Program-made: the position numbers and the translations under genes | Assembly: GCA_028554645.1 (NCBI GenBank) | Contig: JAQOOI010000017.1 | Span: forward strand, 1,277,000 to 1,340,999 | Length of the DNA stretch: 64,000 nucleotides | Direction: 5' to 3' | Source: Omphalotus guepiniiformis | Taxonomy: Eukaryota > Basidiomycota > Agaricomycetes > Agaricales > Omphalotaceae | Shown: one piece after another, positions 35,701 to 42,399 of the stretch | How the letters are laid out: each line of letters starts with the position of its first letter | How positions within the stretch are numbered: position 1 is the stretch's first letter | Notes under the pieces: model-generated | Told to the model about the DNA's origin: nothing | What the model saw: the letters and a program-made list of their open reading frames with translations, nothing else | The model's database searches: none

Positions 35701-38700
35701 TTTTACCGCCTTAACTTTCTTCGGGTCCATGCGTACTTGTCCGTTTCCCACAAAAACTCCCAGATACTCAACGACATCTGTTTCGAATTCACATTTCTCG
35801 GGTCTCAGATATAGTTTATGTTCTCGTAATATATCTAATACCCTTTTTACAATTGATCGATGTTCTTCGATTGTATCCGTGAATACTAAAATGTCGTCTA
35901 AGTATACCATGACATGACCTTCGTTAATCAAGTCTCTCAATATGTGATTCATGAAAGCTTGAAAGGTCGCGGGAGAATTTGTGAGTCCAAAGAACATAAC
36001 CGTTGGCTCAAAGAGTCCCCGATTAGTTCTAAAGGCCGCCTTCCATTCATCACCGTCCTTGATCCGGATATTGTTATATCCCCATCGGACATCCATTTTA
36101 GAAAAAACCTTGGAATCTTTTAGTTTATCGATGAGTTCCTGAATGAGCGGCAACGGATATTTGTTCTTTATCGTTGCTTCATTCAGTTTCCGATAATCCT
36201 GGACTGGTCGAAGTTTCCCGTCCTTCTTTTTAACGAAGAAGAATGGTGACGCCATAGGTGACTTCGACGTTCTGATTCGTCCAGATTTCAGGTTTTCCTT
36301 GATGAACTCATCCAATACTATTTGTTCCGCAGGGTTTAATGGATATACTTTGCAATTAACCGGTGTGAAGTCCGGCTTTAATTCGATCGCATGGTCCCAG
36401 GGTCTACGTTCCGGTAGATTTTGGAAATCGGCTTCGTCAAAGACATCTTTGTACTCATTGACATACTTGTCTGCCTTTGACTCTGTCTTTTTTCCTTTTC
36501 CAAAAGTCATACTCCGGAGATATCCGTCCCAGTTCAGGTAAAACAACCTGTCACCTTCTTCGAGTTCTTGGATCTTAGCCTCAGATTCGGGTTTTAGGTA
36601 AAACGGAATATAGCCGCACTTCTTTGGACACCGGTCAAAGTTCAAGATTGAGTCATTCCAATCTATGTTTGGATTATGACGTCTTAACCAGTCTAGTCCT
36701 AAGAAAATGTCCGTTTTTCCTAAATTGGTAACAGCAAGTTCAATGCGTTCCGCATGATCTCCTATTGCCAATCTGACTTCCACGAATCCTTCGATTGAAC
36801 CGTCTTCGTTTAAGGTACCATCTGCATTATATACCGGCATCCTGATTGGTAGTTTCTTGACAGTTAAGCCGTGCTTCTCTACGAATTCTTTGTTTACGCA
36901 AGAACCCGTGGCTCCACTATCAAGTAATGCCGACGTCTCAATTTGTTTGCCACTTTCTATGTCTTCGATTGTGACCGACAATTTGAGATCTCGTCCCTTA
37001 GTACCTTTCACGAAGCGTAAAGACTTTTTGAGCGTCTTTACGGCTGATACGGCTTCGCTAATATCCAATGACCTGATTTGGGCAACCGTTGCTTCCGATG
37101 CTTCCCTGGCCCGACAGGTTGGCATCCACGTTCTCAAGATTCCCACCGCTCGTTCTGACTCATCCTCTCTTACTCTCTGCGCTATCCATTCTGGTGAATT
37201 CGGCGGATATCTCTCTCTCACAGGTTTTGAATCGGTCTTTGTAGATGCTGATGCAAATTTATTCTCAGGGTGCGTAAATACAAAATGAAATTTGCTATCT
37301 ATGTGATCTACACTAGATTGTTCCGATTCTGACTCAGAAGGACCTGTAATCACTTCTGAGTCTTGACAAAACCCGTGTCCGACTTCAACCAGTTTAGGAA
37401 CCAGCTCGGTGGCTGTTCCTCCTTCTTCTCTTCCTCTGTCACATTTATCTGCCGCACTCTCTGTTCCTTCTTCAATGGGCAATCTCGGGACATGTGTCCC
37501 TTGACTCCGCAATTGAAACATAACCCGGTCTTTCGGGCTACATCCAGATCCATGGGTTTACCTATGCCCCCAAAGGTTGTTCCTGTGGCGTCTTTACGGT
37601 CGCCACCACGTGCCGCGTTCTGCGGGCTTGTTTCTCTTGGCACAAAGGCCGATCGATTCTGTCCGAGATGCTTTCGCATCTCTTGGCGCCTGCGCCATAA
37701 GTGATCAATTTTGATCACTTTGTCTTTCCATGTTGCATAATCCACCGGCAACGTATCTTGTGAATAGATTGCATCAATGATCTTGTCACTGATGCCCTTC
37801 TCGATAATCCTGACTACATAGGGATCATCCTTCTTGTACTCGGCCTCGGTCAACAGTATTTCCAATTGCTGGAAATACTCTTCAGCCGTTCCAGTGCCCT
37901 GTCTGAGCACTTCGATCTTCTCTTGGGCTGCTCGCTGCAAACCCGAATCCAAGAACGCGGTGTTCAAATCTTGTTTGAACTCAGCCCACGTCTTTTTCCA
38001 TTTCTCTTCTTCTTCGTTGTAATGGGTCTCGTAATAATTTTGAACCCATCCGTCTGTGTTCTTGCCATTCATGTAAGAAATAGCAACATCTATTCTCTCG
38101 TCATCAGAGTTGATGTTGTTTTTCTTATCACGAATGAACATGAACAACCTTCTTCGCCATATCTTGAATTCACCTTTAGCTCCGGTGAAATTCTCAGGCT
38201 TGTTCAAAAGGGATCTTCCTTTTTGTGATTCGTCGGACATTCTGATCGGTGATGGAGGTCGGGTGGAATATGGGGATGATGTAAGGGATCTGTATGGAGG
38301 TGTGGTAGGTGATGCGGGATTCGAATTGAAAAGGTCGTCAAGGTCGTTTGAAAACCAAGACGTGGTGATTTGTTCAAAGTCGTACCGTCAGTAACCTCAC
38401 GAAGAGATTTCGGGTACTTGTTTGAATAGGAATGATGATATTTGGTTCTAAAACCACACTCTTCTTGATAGTTCAACTGGGCCCTCCTTTCTAGGATTGG
38501 AGCGACGTCCCCAGCACAAAGACCCGTCTCCGAAGATCAGGAATCGATGTCTTATGTCTGCCAGTACACAGTCGGACTCAACGTTACTGTTTTGTACTAT
38601 AGGCGACGTGAACTGGACTGAGTGTAGTTTTCTAACCGAACAGGAACTCGGTATCAAAGGCAAATGCCCAAGGAAAAAGGTTTTTAGCGTATGAAGGTCG

Positions 38701-40106
38701 GGATTCACTTACAAGTCGTAAAACGACGTGCAAGGGCAAGCTTGATGAAAATAGTATGTGAAGTCGGGTGAGTTTGTTTGAAGCTTCGATCTTATGTTAG
38801 CGACCCGAGTTATTACTCAAGTAACTTCACACAGAATCTAACTTCTTACAAAGAAGATAAGAAGACGAAGCAAGAGAGATAGAATTGAGAAGAGAGAATA
38901 GCTAAGTACAGGTTTAACTCGAGGAGATTAAACTAGATCGAAGCTAAAGAAATATTCTAAAAAGAAGTGTTCTTATATACGTAAATAATACCCTAAACCC
39001 TGGGTTGTAACCCTTGACTAATTAATGTGTGTCTACCATGATTTATCCATGAGTTACGATCGCCTCAGGATATACGTATTGTGATCTCGATCGCCTTGTG
39101 TTCTGTGTGTGTCTAAGATCATCATGCTGTCTACATGCATAATTAATATAACCCTAGATCTAAGTAATACGATACTATCTACTGATAATAAAAGTGTCTA
39201 CATGTACAAACAGTTGATAAGATAAGATGAAAAGAAAAAGAATACATTGTTCATAACACCCATAGTATGTTTCAACGACTATTATCCGCCGCCCAACTTC
39301 TTGCCACCCAACGTCACGCTGCCTGAGCGCACACCTCCGCTTCCATTGCCTACCTGCCCCGACTATACTCATTGGGATGACAGCCTTCCTCCTCTCCCTC
39401 CCCAGGCCCAGCTTAGCGACAAAAAATACAAGAGTAAGGGCCTTCATACTACTGTTTTTCCCTCACTCACTGCTTGCAGAACTCGTCAAATTCTTCGCTG
39501 ATTGCCCGGGTGTATCAGTCAACCGCTTCGGAGAGATTTCGTTCATTCCCTCTGGTACGATTCTACCAGGATGCTTGGCACAGTACTCACTTTGTTAGCA
39601 GGAGACGACAACACGGCTGGTAGCACCACAAGTAAGCCTGAGGTTGCGTTACCCCCTGATGTTCGCAAGGGATCCTCCGGCGAGCTCCACTATGACCCCA
39701 CGGGGCGTTTCTATTACTTCGGTAAGCTCCAATAATAATTACAGTAAATTTGCTTGAGCTTGATACATCTACCTACTACAGATGACGATGAAGGTGACGA
39801 GGTCAAACCTTTGAAGAAAGAATCGACCGGTCGGTGCTACTATTTATTTTTCCTTGGGCCTTCAGTTAACATTTGGATGACCAGTCGGAAATACAGCTAT
39901 GAACCCCATCGACTTGACTAAGGATGACCGCCACTCTTTCTCGACTGCTTTCTCTCCCAACGGTAAGCCCTCATAGCTTCATTTGCAGCCCTACCACTCA
40001 CCTGTTACTATTAGAGATTATACCTGGCCCTCTCCGTCTGTGTCGTACCTGCGACCTATTGGACACCGGTGTGAACCACGTTTGCGACCTTACCATAGAG
40101 GTGTAG
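32700..40106 (+). CDS. Hypothetical gene interrupted by a retrotransposon in an intron
   Basis: An upstream exon ends at 32903 with QKRRQCTYK and a GTAAGT donor. The downstream exon begins at 39266 after CCCATAG and continues in frame as V-CFNDYYPPPNFLPPNV, a Pro-rich segment with PTCPDYTHWDD. Later exons read ELVKFFADCPGVSVNRFG, EVALPPDVRKGSSGELHYD and a Cys-containing end CRTCDLLDTGVNHVC, with stop at 40106. Without the element the intron would be 53 nt, the usual size here. The protein is not recognised; the spaced cysteines in the upstream exon are suggestive of a small metal-binding region. The true start was not found and may lie upstream of 32700. Confidence 0.5.
32950..32954. repeat. 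Target-site duplication CCCAT, left
   Basis: CCCAT directly precedes the left LTR and is repeated directly after the right LTR at 39259-39263, as expected for a 5-bp integrase cut. Confidence 0.9.
32955..33418 (-). repeat. LTR, left copy (3' LTR of the minus-strand element)
   Basis: 464 bp starting TGTTAG and ending ATAACA, with TGTTA/TAACA terminal inverted repeats. I compared it line by line with 38795-39258 and saw no difference. Confidence 0.95.
33421..33429 (-). other. Polypurine tract
   Basis: Read on the minus strand, GGAGGGGGT lies 2 nt before the 3' LTR and just after the pol stop codon (33430-33432). This is the expected place for plus-strand DNA priming. Confidence 0.75.
33430..37521 (-). 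CDS. pol: Retrotransposon Pol polyprotein (PR-RT-RH-IN-chromodomain)
   Basis: A single open frame of 1,363 codons counting from the first ATG, although translation is expected by -1 frameshift from gag. Domains in order: aspartic protease (LLDSGATGSCVN, about residue 205), reverse transcriptase (FFVKKKDGKLRPVQDYRKLN and catalytic VMVYLDDILVF, about 540), RNase H (RVEADSSDYANGAVLSQ), integrase HHCC zinc finger and core (IGTDLIGELP, HDRGPQYHSKF and HPQSNGQTERINQE supply D, D, E) and a C-terminal chromodomain (EVEKIVDSGKYRGGKFGYKV, then WKGYSRHEQTWEP). The chromodomain usually targets integration through histone marks. No stop or frameshift is seen inside the frame. Confidence 0.95.
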   Translation of the reverse strand: MFQLRSQGTHVPRLPIEEGTESAADKCDRGREEGGTATELVPKLVEVGHGFCQDSEVITGPSESESEQSSVDHIDSKFHFVFTHPENKFASASTKTDSKPVRERYPPNSPEWIAQRVREDESERAVGILRTWMPTCRAREASEATVAQIRSLDISEAVSAVKTLKKSLRFVKGTKGRDLKLSVTIEDIESGKQIETSALLDSGATGSCVNKEFVEKHGLTVKKLPIRMPVYNADGTLNEDGSIEGFVEVRLAIGDHAERIELAVTNLGKTDIFLGLDWLRRHNPNIDWNDSILNFDRCPKKCGYIPFYLKPESEAKIQELEEGDRLFYLNWDGYLRSMTFGKGKKTESKADKYVNEYKDVFDEADFQNLPERRPWDHAIELKPDFTPVNCKVYPLNPAEQIVLDEFIKENLKSGRIRTSKSPMASPFFFVKKKDGKLRPVQDYRKLNEATIKNKYPLPLIQELIDKLKDSKVFSKMDVRWGYNNIRIKDGDEWKAAFRTNRGLFEPTVMFFGLTNSPATFQAFMNHILRDLINEGHVMVYLDDILVFTDTIEEHRSIVKRVLDILREHKLYLRPEKCEFETDVVEYLGVFVGNGQVRMDPKKVKAVKDWKVPGNKKEVQSFLGFCNFYRRFIRGFSQIAKPLSSLTGNTKWEWTELQLQAFEELKSRIAEEVVLTIPRNQGQFRVEADSSDYANGAVLSQKIDGKWWPIAFRSRSLNETERNYEIYDKEMMAIMDSLADWRQYLMGAAESFEIYTDHQNLQYFKKPQKLNRRQARWITELSEYDFTLIHKPGKSMGKPDALSRMANHETGENDNANVVLLKPELFSINKLEMPEDEILDLIKKKSKVRDNLVNKALEGKDQGWVESSEGIVTWQDRIYVPIDNRLRGKIIGIHHDSVLAGHPGQFKTMELVTRNYWWPGITQDVRKYVKGCEKCQATKSHRTKPTGTLVPNEIPDGPWQTIGTDLIGELPEAGGFNAISVTVDHFTKRARLIPTHMSLTSEGMARIYRDRIFPIHGLPRKIIHDRGPQYHSKFMKELYRLLGIQGSFTTAYHPQSNGQTERINQEIEHYLRIFINQHQNDWHEWLPTAEFVLNDRVHSATKVSPFFADMGRHPYKGTAPVKTSSNPTAQEFADSMKKIREEVGSALTKAKADMARHYDKKRTASIEYKPKDKVWLEATNLTSDRPMKKLDDKRFGPFEVVEKVGATSYRLKMPKTWKRIHPVFNEVLLTPYHEPQFPEQPKNDRPPPVIEGKEPEFEVEKIVDSGKYRGGKFGYKVHWKGYSRHEQTWEPLANLTNAKEAIEDFHKKFPDKPRLRKLEIPISLFPTSLFRPMPKHDTYTEVVDQKKMPTEALAVKLGRWGHRA
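37350..38240 (-). CDS. gag: Retrotransposon Gag with CCHC zinc knuckle
   Basis: The ATG at 38238-38240 opens a 296-residue frame. The capsid-like region (NTDGWVQNYYETHYNEEE, AEEYFQQLEILLTEAEYKKD) is followed by a basic region and the nucleocapsid zinc knuckle CFNCGVKGHMSRDC. The frame overlaps pol, which is in the -1 frame. The gag stop lies five codons after a slippery heptamer. Confidence 0.93.
   Translation of the reverse strand: MSDESQKGRSLLNKPENFTGAKGEFKIWRRRLFMFIRDKKNNINSDDERIDVAISYMNGKNTDGWVQNYYETHYNEEEEKWKKTWAEFKQDLNTAFLDSGLQRAAQEKIEVLRQGTGTAEEYFQQLEILLTEAEYKKDDPYVVRIIEKGISDKIIDAIYSQDTLPVDYATWKDKVIKIDHLWRRRQEMRKHLGQNRSAFVPRETSPQNAARGGDRKDATGTTFGGIGKPMDLDVARKTGLCFNCGVKGHMSRDCPLKKEQRVRQINVTEEEKKEEQPPSWFLNWLKSDTGFVKTQK
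37368..37374 (-). promoter_or_regulatory. Candidate -1 ribosomal frameshift heptamer GGGTTTT
   Basis: On the minus strand the gag frame reads ACG GGT TTT GTC, so the sequence G-GGT-TTT has the X-XXY-YYZ form with gag-frame phasing. A -1 slip continues as TGT CAA GAC TCA, which is exactly the pol frame (CQDSEV). Confidence 0.8.
38782..38792 (-). other. Primer-binding site, self-priming type
   Basis: Two bases inside the 5' LTR edge, the sense sequence AGATCGAAGCT is an 11-nt perfect complement of AGCTTCGATCT at the predicted 5' end of the element's own RNA (38945-38935). No tRNA-like TGG follows the LTR. Confidence 0.75.
38795..39258 (-). repeat. LTR, right copy (5' LTR of the minus-strand element)
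   Basis: Identical to 32955-33418. It contains the element promoter: a TATATAAG box at 38979-38972 and a predicted start about 30 nt downstream at 38945. Confidence 0.95.
38972..38979 (-). promoter_or_regulatory. LTR TATA box
   Basis: TATATAAG on the minus strand, 27-34 nt upstream of the base where the 11-nt self-complementary segment begins. The spacing is that expected between TATA box and start site. Confidence 0.65.
39259..39263. repeat. Target-site duplication CCCAT, right
   Basis: Matches 32950-32954 and is followed by AG, which together with it forms the 3' splice site of the host intron. Confidence 0.9.
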
Positions 40107-40272
40107 AGAAAGTAGTACCGAATTTTTAGCTCCAGTTTTAATTCGCTCTCGTTGCTCAAGAAGTTCGCGTTACCTGTATCAATTGTAAATCCAGTCTCTA
40201 GTCTCGCACCGCTTGCAAGTTCCTATGTGTAAAGTAGAAATAAATTGCCAATCAGAAATGTTTACAACCAAT

Positions 40273-41975
40273 CTACAGGGACTCTTCAGTCTGGGTAGTC
40301 ACTAGCTCATCAAGTAGAGAGAAATTTTTAACTCGGCGCAAGTGCGCATCCTCTTTCCTGGTCTGCGCTTCCTCCCACTTCTTAGGATCTACTTCGTATA
40401 GTTCTTTTTCAGTCAAACAGCCGTTTTCCACCCAGCGAAAGATGGCGCCAGCTGCGTATTGTGTAAACGAGATGCGTTGGTCACCTGAAAAGACCTGTGA
40501 GCCTCAGTCTTGTACAAAATAAAACTTCTCATACCAGGAGCAATCCGCGTGTTTGAATGGGTAACAACGGCGGAAGGAATAAGGACCGTACTTCCAGGTG
40601 GAAAGTCCACAACTAGCTTCCACTCCCACAATATGAGCTGGGCGCTCTTCTTGGGATCAAAGTGACCTAGCGCTGTGATAGCGCAAAGGCCAAAAGCCCA
40701 GTTCATAGAGTCGCGGTGCTTGAACGAGCGAACAGCAAGGCCAAAATTGAAGGCTGCTGCTGTAAAGACGACGGCTGGAAAATTGGGAGGGGGGAGTTCA
40801 GGCCGGGCCTGATACATAGCTGCGACGGTCTTTTGATACTCAGCGAAGACTCTCGGCGCCCATTTTTTCAACGTCGCTAGTGAAACCATAAGATTGGGTG
40901 AAACAGGAAGAACCGGTAAAGTAACTGACAATTTTGGTAACGAGCCATCCGCTTGATGGGAGTATGCTTCACCAGTCGGTCCAACACTTCATCCATCCCT
41001 TTGTTCTTGAGAACCACAGGGCGTTTGTTGCCCATACCCATGGAAATGCCCCGGTTGAAAGCTGGAAAAGCGCCGCGGTTGTGAGGAATTGAAGCCTTTG
41101 CACCAAGGCCTGCTGCTTGACCCTCGCGGGTCATGATATGAAAAGCTTCTTCCATTGCAGCATCGTAACCGGGGTCTCGGGGCTTCCCTACGAACCCTCC
41201 AACAATGCGTTTCTTGGCGTCGACAATGGGGATGGGAACGCTGCCAAACAGGTTTAGAAAAAACTCTAGAGACAACAGAGAAGGAATCTCACTCTCCCTC
41301 CCATACCACATGGCGGAAACCCTGCTCCACTAACTCCACAGCAGTCCATTCTCGCTGCCGATCCAGCTCTTCACCTAGCTCAGCCTTAGTGCCCCGCTTG
41401 CCAGTGTGAGCGCCGTAAGCTGCACCCAGCTCCTCTGCTTCCATGGCCAACGCGACAGGCGACGCTGCACGCGCGTATAGTGTTTGAAGAGACCCCTGGG
41501 TTGGTTCCGGCAAAACTTCCTGGTCTAGCCTCGCGTGTTTGGTTTCCTTCCGACCCTCCTGACGGCCCCGGCGACGCTTTGCGTGTCGATTAGGAATGAC
41601 GGTGTGCTCTTCCGACGACGGGTGCAAGCCATTAGCACCAGAATTCAGCGTAACCTCACCGTTGGGGGCTAAATCCGCCCGGCCAGTTGGAGGGGGGTTC
41701 GTAGGCTGGTGGGAGTACCCTTCTGCGGCCGTCGAATCGCTATCCAGGCCAATGCCCTCCCCAAGATCCTCCTGTAAAGAGATTTCAGGGGTGGTAGATA
41801 GGGCGTCGCTAATTAGCTCTGAGAAATCGAATGCAACGGGTGGGAACAGCGGTGATACGGGGGTTGCGGGAGTGGGGGGAGATGTAGAGCTTTGTTTAGC
41901 CTGCTACTTGCACGAATAAGCAAACCGAGAAGTAGCCGAAAAAGAAACACGTACCGAGCGTAAGAAGTACCTCAT
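40273..41975 (-). CDS. TET/JBP-type 2-oxoglutarate/Fe(II) dioxygenase homologue (fungal expansion)
   Basis: Spliced minus-strand exons give a Pro/Ser-rich leader, a basic region (PNRHAKRRRGRQEGRKE), GFRHVVWEGD joined to VPIPIVDAKKRIVGG, then GKPRDPGYDAAMEEAFHI. The catalytic core reads AVRSFKHRDSMNWAFGLCA, with H and D of the HxD iron site, then LWEWKLVVDFPPGSTVLIPS and VVTHSNTRIAPGDQRISF, with the distal iron His and the Arg expected to hold 2-oxoglutarate. The core ends QYAAGAIFRWVENG. This order matches the TET/JBP-like proteins expanded in agaricomycetes, which oxidise 5-methylcytosine or thymine and are often linked to transposons. The start at 41975 is tentative; in-frame upstream exons to about 42300 are possible. 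The family call is from memory of motifs. Confidence 0.68.
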
Positions 41976-42062
41976 TCCAGGGCCTTTCTTGTCTGCCAGG
42001 GAATAATAGCGACGAGGATCGACGAGGGCGACGAGAAAACGCGTCAAGACCGGCTGCAAGCT

Positions 42063-42092
42063 CAGTTGGACCCCACCGGGAGGTTAAGTCCG
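42063..42092 (-). repeat. 30-bp direct repeat, copy 1
   Basis: This 30-bp sequence, starting CAGTTGGACC and ending TTAAGTCCG on the plus strand, is repeated exactly at 42253-42282, 190 bp away, upstream of the TET/JBP-like gene. Confidence 0.9.
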
Positions 42093-42252
42093 CTACCTGT
42101 TTTTACAGAGGCTGTCTCGCGATAATCGCACCGTTATTTGTATGTGCACTGAGGGGGTGGGGTGATGAAAGGCCAGGTGTTGGTGGCGGGTTGGTGGTGG
42201 TAGCCGAAATAACGACAGGGACTCGAGCGATTGTTTGCACTGTCCGAAAACC

Positions 42253-42282
42253 CAGTTGGACCCCACCGGGAGGTTAAGTCCG
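42253..42282 (-). repeat. 30-bp direct repeat, copy 2
   Basis: Exact second copy of 42063-42092. On the minus strand both copies can encode the same DLTSRWGPT peptide. Confidence 0.9.
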
Positions 42283-42364
42283 TGACCTGAGTAGTTGGCA
42301 GAGGAGGGGGAGAGAAGCTCGAAGGACTAGAAGGTGATTGATGGTGGTAAAAGAGGAAAACGCG

Positions 42365-42375
42365 TTCTTTATATA
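42365..42375 (-). promoter_or_regulatory. Possible TATA box upstream of the TET/JBP-like gene
   Basis: TTATATAAAG on the minus strand, upstream of the duplicated 30-mers. It would start a transcript with a long 5' region before the first usable ATG at 41975. Confidence 0.35.
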
Positions 42376-42399
42376 ATTCGTTACAACAGGTTCGTTGCT

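Larger units (their letters stand above)
32955..39258 (-). mobile_element. Complete Ty3/Gypsy chromovirus LTR retrotransposon
   Basis: The 6,304-bp element lies on the minus strand with two identical 464-bp LTRs, a 5-bp target duplication, intact gag and pol frames, a primer-binding region, a frameshift site and a polypurine tract. The order protease, RT, RNase H, integrase, chromodomain places it among chromoviruses. Self-priming geometry is like that of Tf1/sushi elements. All parts appear functional, so it may be active or was so very recently. It sits antisense within an intron of a host gene. Confidence 0.95.
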
